Positions 25,232-34,231 of a stretch of DNA of 64,000 nucleotides are shown piece after piece. Position 1 is the stretch's first letter. Every line of letters starts with the position of its first letter. The notes beneath the pieces were generated by a model. The model was given only the letters and a program-made list of their open reading frames with translations, did no database searches and was not told the origin of the DNA. Origin of the DNA: G965226155 sp965226155. Lineage in GTDB: Bacteria > Pseudomonadota > Gammaproteobacteria > Eutrophobiales > Eutrophobiaceae. The translations under genes and the position numbers were made by a program. The stretch is from contig OZ245331.1 of the NCBI GenBank assembly GCA_965226155.1, positions 1,736,001 to 1,800,000 of the forward strand. The letters run 5' to 3'.

Positions 25232-27586
25232 ATGACACAGACCAAGTACGTTGCGATGGTCATCGTAGTAGCCTGTCTTCTTTCTCTTGCTGCTTGCGGT
25301 GGCGGCGGGTCCGCCGCCGGGGTCCGTGGCCCTACTGCCATACGTCCTACACCGACGCCCGAACCGACACCTCCGCCTCTGACACCCTCCAACCCGGAAT
25401 ATCACCTCGGTACGGCACGCTTCACGACGCACCAGCCCGACGTGCTGGAGCAGATCGGCGCGCATCATGCCTACGCTAGGGGCCTGACCGGTAGGGGTGT
25501 GAGGATCGGGATCGACGACACCATCGTTGACTATACGCAAAGCGCGGAATTCGGAAGCAGGATGAAGCTACTCGATGCGGAGGGAGCGAGCCTTTCCTAC
25601 TCTCACCCGTTTGGAGATCTACCCTTCAGTGATGTTGAAGTGTGCCAACAGGACCCCACATGCCAAATCTGGAATGGCGACAGTCAGGGTGACGACGAAG
25701 CCCATAACAGCTGGGTGCGCGATATCGTGAGTCAGGATGGTTGGCCCACGAGGGATGACTCCGTATTCGTCGTTGACGAGTACTACAGCGAACATAACCC
25801 CTTAGAGCAGTTGTTCCGTTGGCGGGAAGTGCCGACACCCTACGGCGAAGGAGAGCACGGAACTACGGTAGCTTCAGTCGCAGCCGGGCAGAATCTCGGT
25901 GTCGCACCGGAAGCAACTATCATCCCGATCGCACAGAACCTCACAGACGACCAAAGGGCAGACGCCTTTGCAGATGCCGGGCTGCAACTTGTGATCGCCG
26001 CGCTCCCCACAGCTGATCGCAGGTCCCTTGATGGTGAAATAGCGAATGTCGAGCGTAACAGATACACAAAATTCGACATTATCAACCGATCCTATGGATG
26101 GCCTCTGTTCGATCAAGACGTAGTCTCCAACGCGGTTAGTTCCGAGTTGCAATGGTACTCACGGTACTTGCCGCAAACCCTGGATGCGATATTGCAGGTT
26201 GATAGGCTGGATGCCGAGAAGACCATACTCGTCTACTCCGCCGGCAATGAGGGAGAACCGTACTCGGGCATAGGAGCGGACTTGCCGTACCACATCCCGG
26301 AGCTACGCGGACACTCCCTGGCTGTCGCCGCAACAGACCCACGCACGGGCAGCATCGCAAACTATTCCAACCGATGTGGCCCTCTTCCGCCAGACTGGGA
26401 CTCCGCGAGACATGGACCGCACTACTGCCTTGTCGCCCCGGGCACCGTACAAGGTCTCGTCCCGAACCAGAACACACCCGGACAAGGTGACATAAGAGGT
26501 GGGCTACAGGGCACTAGCTTCGCGGCACCCATCGTTTCGGGGGCACTCGCGCTGCTGATGGAACACTTCCGGGGAACGCGCGGCAACACAGAGGTCGTGA
26601 AGCGAATGCTCGATACCGCAGATCGAAGTGGGCAGTACAACGACCTGGAAACATATGGTGCCGGGCACCTGGATCTCGAGGCCGCTCTTTCACCGGTCGG
26701 CACGCTAAATGTAGGACAATCGGCACATGCGCTCAGTCACACCACGCTCCAAGTACCTGCAGCTTTCGGTTCGGTCGCGGGCCGCATCACCAATATCGAA
26801 CTCGCCGCATTCGACGAGCAGAACTTCCCTTTCTGGGTTTCCATGTCGGCGCTTGTCTCTACCCGCGCTGTCAGCCACTCCCCAATCCCTGAGCTTGAAG
26901 GGTTTAAAAGGAATGGCATGATGGTGACTGGACCAAATGTTCTCGGATTGCACTGGATGCCGATTGGAAATGCTGGGAACCCGTGGCTGGCGGATGAGCA
27001 AGAATGGGTAGCAGGCTTTGGTCCGACATCGGCAAGCCTTGCACGCCACCCAAGGAACGGCGGATGGGGATACGGCCTTAGTTTCAACGATGGCGAATAC
27101 CTGGGGGCACACACGTCCGGCGCGTTCGGGGCGGACCTTCGCTTCGGCATGGTGTGGGTATCTCGTACTTTTGAGCACGAACTTGGAAATGGCTGGAAAC
27201 TGGATACCACAGGGACGTTGGCGACAAGCCAGCTGCACTATGAGAAGAACGCAATCTTCCAGGCATCCCCTTCCGTATTTTCTGCACTAGCTATGCGTAT
27301 TGGAACTAAAAGCACGGGGCTCACTGTCGAACAGCCATTGCGTGCCGAATCGGGTGTGGGCACCTTCCGCATTGAAAACGGAAAGATAGAATACGGGCGA
27401 AGGCTTTACGACCAATATCGCATTCGGCTCCGCCCTGATGCGCGCGAGGTGCGAATGACGTTGCGTCACGATCGAGAAGCGGTTGGCGGATACATTGCCA
27501 TTGAGGTTGGCGGTGCGATGAACGCCGGGCATAACCCTGGAGAGCGCGAGTCGCACATCGGCTTCGCGTACCGAATAGTTTGGTAA
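25232..27586 (+). CDS. S8 (subtilisin-like) serine protease, exported lipoprotein, autotransporter-like C-terminus
   Basis: 784 residues. Signal peptide with lipobox LAAC (Cys22), a proline-rich linker (about 30-55), and a subtilase domain with the triad Asp95 (GIDDT), His209 (GEHGTTVASV) and Ser429 (GTSFAAPIVSG). After about residue 500 the sequence becomes beta-rich, with alternating hydrophobic strands and a final FAYRIVW, as in a barrel-like C-terminus. GC content is clearly higher than in the AT-rich genes around it. Start ATG 25232 follows GGAGAGCAC. Possible roles: surface protease, or part of a protease-based system; the partner is not evident. Confidence 0.85.
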   Translation: MTQTKYVAMVIVVACLLSLAACGGGGSAAGVRGPTAIRPTPTPEPTPPPLTPSNPEYHLGTARFTTHQPDVLEQIGAHHAYARGLTGRGVRIGIDDTIVDYTQSAEFGSRMKLLDAEGASLSYSHPFGDLPFSDVEVCQQDPTCQIWNGDSQGDDEAHNSWVRDIVSQDGWPTRDDSVFVVDEYYSEHNPLEQLFRWREVPTPYGEGEHGTTVASVAAGQNLGVAPEATIIPIAQNLTDDQRADAFADAGLQLVIAALPTADRRSLDGEIANVERNRYTKFDIINRSYGWPLFDQDVVSNAVSSELQWYSRYLPQTLDAILQVDRLDAEKTILVYSAGNEGEPYSGIGADLPYHIPELRGHSLAVAATDPRTGSIANYSNRCGPLPPDWDSARHGPHYCLVAPGTVQGLVPNQNTPGQGDIRGGLQGTSFAAPIVSGALALLMEHFRGTRGNTEVVKRMLDTADRSGQYNDLETYGAGHLDLEAALSPVGTLNVGQSAHALSHTTLQVPAAFGSVAGRITNIELAAFDEQNFPFWVSMSALVSTRAVSHSPIPELEGFKRNGMMVTGPNVLGLHWMPIGNAGNPWLADEQEWVAGFGPTSASLARHPRNGGWGYGLSFNDGEYLGAHTSGAFGADLRFGMVWVSRTFEHELGNGWKLDTTGTLATSQLHYEKNAIFQASPSVFSALAMRIGTKSTGLTVEQPLRAESGVGTFRIENGKIEYGRRLYDQYRIRLRPDAREVRMTLRHDREAVGGYIAIEVGGAMNAGHNPGERESHIGFAYRIVW

Positions 27587-27590
27587 CTTG

Positions 27591-27875
27591 GTGAATCGCC
27601 TTCGCACCCTAACGCTTGGAGGTGTGGCTGTGCTCGGTGTGGCTTGCACAAACCACCATGAAAAGGCACCCGCTCCGGTGAGCCTGGACCCTCCAGTCGA
27701 GCGAGAAGGCATCATTTACACCCCCGTGAGCGTCGGCTCACAGAGGTGTATGCTTTACAGCGTCCGGATCCCGGGCGGCCAAGCACCGGCCGCCTTGGTG
27801 TATCAGAGCACGGAAGGGCGGTTCAGCTATGGACGTCCGGATAAATGTATCAAGATCGAAGTCGACCCAGGGTAA
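27591..27875 (+). CDS. Small lipoprotein
   Basis: 94 residues from the GTG at 27591 (a TTG at 27588 is also possible). Basic start, hydrophobic core, and a GVAC lipobox give a lipoprotein signal; the mature part is short, with RCMLYSVRIPGGQAPAALVYQS. It lies 4 bases after the protease stop and shares its GC-rich composition, so the two are likely co-transcribed. Function unknown. Confidence 0.6.
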   Translation: MNRLRTLTLGGVAVLGVACTNHHEKAPAPVSLDPPVEREGIIYTPVSVGSQRCMLYSVRIPGGQAPAALVYQSTEGRFSYGRPDKCIKIEVDPG

Positions 27876-28213
27876 AACGACTGGCTAAGCGTGCCAACAA
27901 TCAGGATGGACTGAACAACGTGATGACCGCCGGTGTAAAGAATACGGGGGTTTGCAAATTAACCCAGCGAAGCAGCTGACAGCACGGGACAAAGAGCATG
28001 TCCGCCAAATGACCATTTACGACTCCAGAACAATCCGGGAAAGATTTGAGATCGTGGACGCAGTCAAGGACGTAGAAGGGCGAGATCTAAGCTAACTCAG
28101 CTGCACCCTGTGTTGGATCATAGCCAGAAAACGGCTTGTCAAATTAAGGGAATTATATGCTTGACTTGCCGGATAGTTAAGGGCTTATATACTTAACTTT
28201 CCACCTGCTTTAC
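27876..28213. other. Intergenic region, no gene seen
   Basis: 338 bases between the lipoprotein and a convergent lipoprotein. GC falls from left to right. A TTGTCAAATTAAGGG stretch near 28137 is faintly like the MITE end. I see nothing else. Confidence 0.5.
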
Positions 28214-28834
28214 TCAATCTAATTCATATCCGCAGGCTTGCAACACAGGGATTACAGCCTCGGTTGCCCCGCGAAGTGAGAAAGTCCGGAAAATGTTGTT
28301 ATCAGAAATGCTATCTGTTAACAAAATCAAATGCCCACCATTATTACTGATTAATTTCGTCAAAAACTTTTCCCGATCCAAGTGCTTGTGCGGTGGATAC
28401 ATTAAGAATACAGCTGTACCAGAATCATATCCCAACTCCCAATATTCTTTAATGGGAGACGCAGGAGTCCCATCAAACACATAAGTTACCAAGTGACCTT
28501 GCCAATTCTTCCCTATCTCCGTATGGCTTCCAATCTCATCCGGATCATAATTGATATTGACGATGAGGATTCCAGGTTGACGATATTGATTTGGCACGCG
28601 ACAAAGAATGCTTATGAGTGATTTGGGATTCTCTTTGGAACTACTGACGGCCAGCGCTTGAATATCAACCAAATTACTATAGCCCCAATCCCCATATTCT
28701 CTCTCGACAAAGCCGAGTGCGGCGAGCTGATCTTCAGTATTGCTAACGGTGGATGATCCATTTGCGCAACTTGTCTCGAGCATTAGCAAAGCGAAAAGAA
28801 TGAATAGTGTGCTTATGGTTTTTATAATGTTCAA
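28214..28834 (-). CDS. Lipoprotein of unknown function
   Basis: 207 residues from a TTG at 28834; a longer frame reaching 29044 overlaps another gene and its first part looks like shadow translation. The N-terminus is a lipoprotein signal with LETSC as lipobox. The mature part has KSLISILCRVPNQYRQPGIL, VFDGTPASPIKEYWELG and HLILLTDSISDNNIFRTFSL, resembling periplasmic proteins that are annotated as type VI or membrane-associated in some genomes but without a family I can name. It is the last leftward gene downstream of the DprA/PRTase unit, 26 bases after that unit's third gene. Confidence 0.6.
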   Translation of the reverse strand: MNIIKTISTLFILFALLMLETSCANGSSTVSNTEDQLAALGFVEREYGDWGYSNLVDIQALAVSSSKENPKSLISILCRVPNQYRQPGILIVNINYDPDEIGSHTEIGKNWQGHLVTYVFDGTPASPIKEYWELGYDSGTAVFLMYPPHKHLDREKFLTKLISNNGGHLILLTDSISDNNIFRTFSLRGATEAVIPVLQACGYELD

Positions 28835-28859
28835 AATTTTTCCTATATATTTTATACCT

Positions 28860-29219
28860 TTATGGGGCAGGTAACTGTTGTGCCAATGGCAAATATTCCA
28901 GTGCTTGAGGTGCCCTTTTCTTAAAGTATTTTTCAGCTTGCTTTGGTAACCATTTTTCGCTGAAGTATCTTCTAAAATCTGCCAAGTATTCGATGGGGTA
29001 AAGACGCGCTTGAACAGGCGGCCTGTTCTCGCCAATAAACACATGCTCGTATTTAGGGAATAAATCCGGGTCTATTCCCATCATTCTAAAGAAGCTGGAA
29101 AACATCCCCCCTGTGGAAATGTCAGGCATCATCCTGTCCGGCAAAACTAAGCCCTGGTCTTCAAATCTAATAACCGCAGTTGACATGCAGAGCGTAGAAC
29201 AACAGATTCTGCCGATCAT
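28860..29219 (-). CDS. Third gene of the DprA/PRTase unit, unknown function
   Basis: 119 residues, start overlapping the phosphoribosyltransferase stop by 4 bases (ATGA type). The middle and end (PKYEHVFIGENRPP, then PIEYLADFRRYFSEKWLPK) look like a folded small domain, but I do not recognise it. Given the tight coupling it is likely needed by the pair upstream, for example as a substrate-recognition piece. Known ShosTA loci have two genes, so this third gene is a difference worth checking. Confidence 0.6.
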   Translation of the reverse strand: MIGRICCSTLCMSTAVIRFEDQGLVLPDRMMPDISTGGMFSSFFRMMGIDPDLFPKYEHVFIGENRPPVQARLYPIEYLADFRRYFSEKWLPKQAEKYFKKRAPQALEYLPLAQQLPAP

Positions 29220-29869
29220 TCGGTCGACTCAAACTCTACTGGATCAGGCGGGAACACCCGGCGTGCGATAAAAAATCCAACGATGGATACGCCAGGATAA
29301 CGAGCGCTCAGGACAGTTTCCATTGCACGATAGTGCGTCCCAGCAGTTAAAATATCATCGACAATTCCAATCGCTTCCGGGACTGGTTCAGCGATGCCGT
29401 CGTCGATTTGATATACGTCCAAGAGTTCCTGGAGCGTGACGCGGTTCTCTGTTGATCCATGAGAGGCTCTCAGTGACGCTTTTTGGATCACTAACTCCCG
29501 AACATTGACGGCAAACTCTAGGTTGATTCCTTGCAGGATGCGAAGCATGCGATCATCGTAGTCAGGATCGGTTCGCACCTTTGAAGGAGGGACAGGAACT
29601 AACGTGGCAGCTTGGAGCCAACGGTGATCGATTGCTTCTCCAAGATCCTTAGAACACGTACGGATCGCATCGGTCTTGTAACGCCATACGTTGGGGTGGT
29701 CACGGAAGCGCACAGACTTTTTCAGATTGCTTATAAAGCTATTAGCTTTTCCAAAATTATAGTCCTGGCCAGATGTGTACTCCAGGAAATAGTAACATTC
29801 GTCGTCTGCCTTAAGATGGGAGTGATCATCGACTACATCCGGTTCAATTTTTATAAACCTATTCGACAC
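29216..29869 (-). CDS. ComF-like phosphoribosyltransferase (ShosT-like)
   Basis: 217 residues. A type I phosphoribosyltransferase core with the PRPP-binding loop IVDDILTAGTHY (about 165-177) and a ComF-like VPVPPSKVRTDPDYDDR loop (about 89-105). Enzymes of this fold act on PRPP and a base. With the adjacent DprA-like gene it matches the layout of the ShosTA toxin-antitoxin-like defence pair, in which the phosphoribosyltransferase is the toxin. Overlaps the DprA gene by 11 bases. Toxin activity is inferred from that comparison. Confidence 0.75.
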   Translation of the reverse strand: MSNRFIKIEPDVVDDHSHLKADDECYYFLEYTSGQDYNFGKANSFISNLKKSVRFRDHPNVWRYKTDAIRTCSKDLGEAIDHRWLQAATLVPVPPSKVRTDPDYDDRMLRILQGINLEFAVNVRELVIQKASLRASHGSTENRVTLQELLDVYQIDDGIAEPVPEAIGIVDDILTAGTHYRAMETVLSARYPGVSIVGFFIARRVFPPDPVEFESTE

Positions 29870-30749
29870 TCGTGAGGATTTCCTCGAATTCGTGAACGCG
29901 GATTGCCCCCCTCTCCAGGAAACGATGCGGCCACGTCAGGTCATTCCTGCGGAACAAGTTATCAAGGATCAGCAGTTTACGACCTTGGTACAGTGCGGCA
30001 CGTGCTTGAGTGAGTGTCCCGGACGTCTCGCCCGCCTCGACGATAATCGTCGCTGACGTTAGCGCACTCATCGTCTTGTTGCGCTCAGGGAAAAAGAAAC
30101 GATTTTGCGGAGGAGCTTGCCTTTCGTAGCGCACGATCGGCACTTGCGAAACGAGCAGGTGCTGGGCAGCGATGTGCGACTGAAGATAGCTATTCTCACG
30201 CGGATAAGCCGTGCCAATCGGTGTGCCAATCACCGCGATAGTGCGCCCTTTCGCCTTGATCGCTGAGACATGTGCAGCCGTGTCCACACCAGAGGCTAGG
30301 CCGGACACTATGGTGAAATCGTGCTCAACTAACAGTCGAACAAGCCGCTGCGTACGCAAGACACCTTCTTCGGATGGCTTGCGTGTTCCAACTATCGCAA
30401 CTGCCTTTGTATCAGTGTATTCCCATGCACCCTGATAATAGAGAAGTTCCACAGGTTCCTTGGCATCCCTCAAACAATCTAGGTAGTCACCGGTGCCATG
30501 AATTCGGAGACCAAAACGTTTCACACCTCGCTTCGCCAAGATATCTGTAGACTCGCGATAAGCAGCTTCGTTTTCTGACGGGGGAACGAGTTCAGAAGGG
30601 AGCGCACCTTGAGATTTTTCGAACTTCTTAGCGATTGATTTAAATGAGGCACCTTTCTGTAACCATAGCGACTCATAGGCTCCCATTTCGCTTCTAGGGG
30701 AAATGGGAGCCCATGCTGGTTCCACTTTACTTCTCGCTAGAAATGACAT
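29859..30749 (-). CDS. DprA-like Rossmann (SLOG) protein (ShosA-like)
   Basis: 296 residues, DprA/Smf family: VAIVGTRKPSEEG, then IVSGLASGVDTAAH, the ligand-loop TIAVIGTPIGTAYPREN and the C-terminal SATIIVEAGETSGTLTQARAAL. Housekeeping DprA loads RecA on ssDNA during transformation; this one is paired with a phosphoribosyltransferase and lies in a defence island, so it is more likely the regulatory partner of that enzyme. The start at 30749 follows GGGGAAAGAG. First gene of the leftward unit. Confidence 0.78.
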   Translation of the reverse strand: MSFLARSKVEPAWAPISPRSEMGAYESLWLQKGASFKSIAKKFEKSQGALPSELVPPSENEAAYRESTDILAKRGVKRFGLRIHGTGDYLDCLRDAKEPVELLYYQGAWEYTDTKAVAIVGTRKPSEEGVLRTQRLVRLLVEHDFTIVSGLASGVDTAAHVSAIKAKGRTIAVIGTPIGTAYPRENSYLQSHIAAQHLLVSQVPIVRYERQAPPQNRFFFPERNKTMSALTSATIIVEAGETSGTLTQARAALYQGRKLLILDNLFRRNDLTWPHRFLERGAIRVHEFEEILTSVE

Positions 30750-31919
30750 CTCTTTCCCCTCTTTAAATCACGTTACTATTCTTCCATCCTGCCCAGCAGA
30801 CTCCAAAGCTTTCCAGTCCAATAAGTTCCAGAAATGCACTTCCGAAACCTGGATTCTTATCCATCCAGCTAAGTTTAGGTTTTAAGCGCCATAATGCTAT
30901 TCCTTGTAACTTAATGATTTCCAAATTCCTCGAACAGCGTAGCGACCGTATGGGCGTTTAAAGTCACTAATTTAAATCCTGTCGTGAACCTTGGGACATG
31001 TTCATTTCAAAGTGGATAATTGATCCTTTGACCATACGAATAAGATGTCAAAGTGAAATTCGTCGCTGACCTGCCTAATAATCATCATACCTAGAAGCAT
31101 AGGCTTGGTTCTAATTGCATATTCATACGGAATTTCCAATGCTGTAGGTCGTCAAAACATTCCAGACATACTGTGACCTGTTTTAAGAGGCACTTCAACT
31201 CATTAAGGTCTGTAATTTTGCCTAGTGATCGTAATGCATCTTACGCCCTATGGCCAATGTGCTTGATTTAATCTGTTGATGCCGGTTCAGTATGGGTTGT
31301 CCCATTGAACCCATCACGTACTGTGTGCGACATTTCCCTGATCGATCTTGTCCATTCCCTGTTCCGGGTTTGACGATTCCCTGATCTATCATTTCAAGTT
31401 CCCTGTTCCTACATAACAGGGAATTGCCTTCTAACTCTTTGAAATTTAGATTGTTATCACGCAGGAAACGGCCTAATTGTCACTAAATTTAAGTAATTTC
31501 CCTGTTAATTCCCTGTTATTCCCCGATAAACAGAGAAATGGGCAGAGACGGGTTCGCCCCGGACGGCCGCCACCGCCAATGTATTCATATAAGTATCTAA
31601 TAAATAAAGTATTATTATAAATATAGAACAATCATCCCCCCATTATTACTTCCATTCCAGAATGGAATGAATGGCACTATGCTGGACTTTCTGAGAAGAA
31701 TCCGACCTGCTTTCACGAACAGGTGCGGGGAGAATGTGACACAAATCTTGGGTGTTTTTAAGCCGACATTGTATTATTGGCTACCGGCATCGGGGACAAG
31801 AGAATAACGACGATGTTGTTTATTTTATAAGTGAGCAGTACATCCATACCTTTGTGGGAATGATCTTTAACCCCCCATACCTACTATACGATACAGAGTT
31901 GGTATGCTATTTAGAAATT
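30750..31919. other. Long intergenic region with the left iteron repeat
   Basis: About 1.2 kb with no convincing gene. It contains at 31143 a stretch TGTAGGTCGTCAAAAC that weakly resembles the IS3-A end, then the repeat at 31305-31551 (separate entry). From 31552 on it has GGTTCGCCCCGGACGGCC, then an AT-rich stretch (31580-31650), and a frame that runs into the DUF4145-like gene, whose true start I place at 31920. Confidence 0.55.
31305..31551 (+). repeat. Left copy of 247-bp direct repeat with TTCCCTG iterons
   Basis: Roughly 89% identical by eye, and equal in length, to 63754-64000 at the window end. Each copy holds about seven TTCCCTG motifs (six one way and one reversed as CAGGGAA), several in the form TTCCCTGATCGATC or TTCCCTGTTCC. 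Both copies begin TTGAACCC and end with GACGG, in the same orientation. They bracket 32 kb. The function may be insertion junction, integrase arm sites, or a conserved regulatory element. Confidence 0.75.
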
Positions 31920-32426
31920 ATGAATAAAGAAAAAATTCAGAAGCGGTTCGATGAACTGGAAAAGCAGTACAGTGAATTATTATCATCATTAGTTAGGGGT
32001 GATAGATTCACTTATACCCATGCTCCTGCTGGCAAGTGGCAACAATGGGCTACCAGTGCACAGCACCTAATCAAGGCTGTGTTTACCGAACAATCAACTC
32101 ACTATGAAAACTTTGCAGCTTTATATGGAAAATGCGATGTCGAACTATCTGAGCCAGATTTGCTGGCATTAGGAGGATTTTTCGATAGTGCAAAAGAGGA
32201 CTATGAGGGTGGTTATGTATTCGATCTTGAGTCAAGCATATCAGGGGCGGTGCTTGGTGACTTTGTAGTAATGGCAAAAGAGGCGATACATGACGGATAT
32301 ACAAATGTAGCAGCTGTTTTAGCATGTGCTGTGCTTGAAGACACACTAAAGCGTTTTGTGGGCTCCAACGACTTGGACATAACCGATAAACAAATGAGCA
32401 TTGAAAATGGGATAGTTGCTATATGA
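31920..32426 (+). CDS. DUF4145-type helical protein, C-terminus probably truncated
   Basis: 168 residues from the ATG at 31920. All-helical; the end FVVMAKEAIHDGYTNVAAVL and LEDTLKRFVGS matches the DUF4145/abortive-infection-like helical family. Family members normally continue for another 40-60 residues with a RNxAAH-type motif, absent here; the frame stops abruptly at 32426, overlapping the next gene's start by 4 bases. So it looks cut at the junction with the following gene, though a natural short form is possible. Confidence 0.55.
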   Translation: MNKEKIQKRFDELEKQYSELLSSLVRGDRFTYTHAPAGKWQQWATSAQHLIKAVFTEQSTHYENFAALYGKCDVELSEPDLLALGGFFDSAKEDYEGGYVFDLESSISGAVLGDFVVMAKEAIHDGYTNVAAVLACAVLEDTLKRFVGSNDLDITDKQMSIENGIVAI

Positions 32427-33205
32427 AACAAGTTTTCCCCTCAGTCAGAGAGACTGCTTTTAATTGCCCGCACTGCGGCGCGCTCGCCAAACAATTTTGG
32501 TATTCGTTACGAGCTGACAGGCAAGGAGAGAAGCAACCACTTCCGATCGATCTCGATCGTCGTAAGAAAATCAATTTTGACGAAGTTGAAGACCTTGATG
32601 AGCGCGAGCGTCTTTCCAAGTGGGCGGACGTGATGATGAAGGGTCATCCTTTCTTTGAGAAAGGGGAGAATGGCAACTATACTTTTCAACAGCTCCGCAA
32701 CACATCTGTTTCTGAGTGCTTCAACTGCAAAGACATCTCGATTTGGATTTATGACAAGCTGGTCTATCCGCAGCGCGGTGAGGCCCCGCCCGCAAATCCA
32801 GACTTGTCTGATGAAATACGTCGGGATTATGACGAAGCCAGCAGCGTCCTTGACCTGTCACCCAGGGGGTCGGCTGCTTTGATCCGGTTGGCAATTCAAA
32901 AGCTTTGCAAGGAACTTGGTAAACCTGGAGAGAACCTTAACAAAGATATAGGTGCACTGGTTACAGATGGGCTTGATCCTCGCATTCAGAAGGCTCTTGA
33001 TGTAGTACGAGTGCTCGGGAATAACGCTGTCCATCCGGGACAGATCGATCTTCGTGACGACAGGGCGACTGCAGAGAGTTTGTTCTGTCTTCTAAACCTG
33101 ATTGCTGAAAAGATGATTTCCGAGCCTAAACATGTCGATGAGGTGTACGCGGCGTTGCCTGAGGATGCGCTCAAAGCAATTGAAAAACGCAATACCGATA
33201 ATTGA
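32423..33205 (+). CDS. DUF4145 protein with N-terminal zinc ribbon
   Basis: 260 residues. N-terminal zinc-ribbon cysteines (CPHCG, then CFNCK at about residue 100) lead into the DUF4145 helical domain: SSVLDLSPRGSAALIRLAIQ, then VVRVLGNNAVHPGQIDLRD, with the HEPN-like N-x-x-V-H motif. DUF4145 is often found in restriction and abortive-infection loci, including restriction subunits. Whether it is an RNase is unknown. Confidence 0.8.
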   Translation: MKQVFPSVRETAFNCPHCGALAKQFWYSLRADRQGEKQPLPIDLDRRKKINFDEVEDLDERERLSKWADVMMKGHPFFEKGENGNYTFQQLRNTSVSECFNCKDISIWIYDKLVYPQRGEAPPANPDLSDEIRRDYDEASSVLDLSPRGSAALIRLAIQKLCKELGKPGENLNKDIGALVTDGLDPRIQKALDVVRVLGNNAVHPGQIDLRDDRATAESLFCLLNLIAEKMISEPKHVDEVYAALPEDALKAIEKRNTDN

Positions 33206-33458
33206 TTCTATTCAGCTTGCGTATCATATGATCGGAGGTTTGACAGTTACCAACTTCTGATAGAATTTGTACGTCGTCAATACCTTTAAGATTTATAAGA
33301 TCCTCATAGACGCGCGCTCTGGGTACCTGCAAACCAAAAGCATTAATTACGGTATGACTAAATTCTTGCCTGTCCGTTCTCTGAAGTTCACTAGCAACGT
33401 CTAACGGGTACCTTGACACTGTCGAATCTAGGTGAAGTAGCGGAAAGAGAGTCAACAT
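33171..33458 (-). CDS. Possible small protein, convergent with DUF4145 gene
   Basis: 95 codons whose 3' end overlaps the DUF4145 stop by 35 bases. The residue pattern (DRQEFSHTVINAFGLQVPRA, then YEDLINLKGIDDVQIL) looks protein-like, but there is no ribosome-binding site I can defend and the family is unknown. It could be a fragment left by the nearby IS relics. Confidence 0.3.
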   Translation of the reverse strand: MLTLFPLLHLDSTVSRYPLDVASELQRTDRQEFSHTVINAFGLQVPRARVYEDLINLKGIDDVQILSEVGNCQTSDHMIRKLNRINYRYCVFQLL

Positions 33459-33499
33459 AAAGATATGCTTGATGCGATGATCGATTCAATATGACCTCC

Positions 33500-33536
33500 C
33501 CTCACAAACTCTGGTACATAGCCAGGGGGCTTGACA
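33500..33536 (+). repeat. Solo right end of IS3-B
   Basis: CTGGTACATAGCCAGGGGGCTTGACA preceded by CTCACAAACT matches the right terminal repeat of the element ending at 16866 with one or two changes. No remaining IS3-B coding sequence lies to the left. Confidence 0.7.
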
Positions 33537-33726
33537 CTATTGCTTCAGAGCCATCCAACTGGAACGATCTGATAGATAAGAACAATGACCACAGCTTAAA
33601 AATAACAATAAGGTGTTCTTGGTAGCATTGATGTATTTTGACATTCATTCATAATAACAGTAAACCATTAACCAATTGAGCAAAGTATCTGGCTTGTCAG
33701 GTTAAATACCTAATTCCTTTAAATGA

Positions 33727-34211
33727 TGCGCTGGACTTCACCGGGTCAGATGAGGTGAAGGTCAAACACAAACCGCGCTTGCTCAGTGACAATGGCCCCT
33801 GTTATCTCTCGAGCGACCTGGCCGCTAACGGTATGACCCACTCCAGAGGCAAGCCTTACCATCCCCAAACCCAGGGCAAGATTGAACGTTATCACCGTTC
33901 CATGAAGAACGTCGTAAAGTTGGAGCACTATTACTATCCGTGGGAGTTGGAACAGGCCATCCGGCAATTCGTTCAGTACTACAATCATGAGAGTTACCAT
34001 GAGTCGCTCGACAACATTACACCTGCCGATATGTATTTTGGCCGTTATCAGGAAATCATAGACAGAAGAGCCGTCATTAAACACGAAACGCTACAACTGA
34101 GGAGGAAGGATAATTTAAGTTTATGTATGAACCAGTGAAATAGGACTACAATGTATGAAAGTCTCTCTTAACTCTTAGACTATTGTGTCCCAGATCTTTT
34201 GACGACTTACA
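33727..34211 (+). pseudogene. Chimeric 3' fragment of IS3-A orfB
   Basis: The last about 128 codons of an IS3-A-type OrfB and the right inverted repeat ending at 34211. From about 33870 rightwards the DNA is almost identical to IS3-A (GKIERYHRSMKNVV onwards). To the left (33727-33870) it encodes the same domain but in clearly different sequence (LSSDLAANGMTHSRGKPYHP instead of ISSELKDYLGKHQLQHTRGA), with a shorter loop. The 5' half of the element is absent. This is a recombinant between two related elements. Confidence 0.8.
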
Positions 34212-34231
34212 CCACATTCTTGCACATAGAC

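Noticed and set aside
29859..30749. Housekeeping dprA
   Set aside because: It is coupled by overlap to a phosphoribosyltransferase and an unknown gene in a mobile, defence-rich region rather than next to topA or smg-type genes.
31305..31551. CRISPR array reading of the TTCCCTG motifs
   Set aside because: Spacing is irregular, the motif is only seven bases long, and two copies of the whole block are conserved, unlike spacers.
33171..33536. CRISPR-like or tRNA-like element near the IS3-B relics
   Set aside because: Repeats there are IS ends, not regularly spaced, and no cloverleaf can be drawn.
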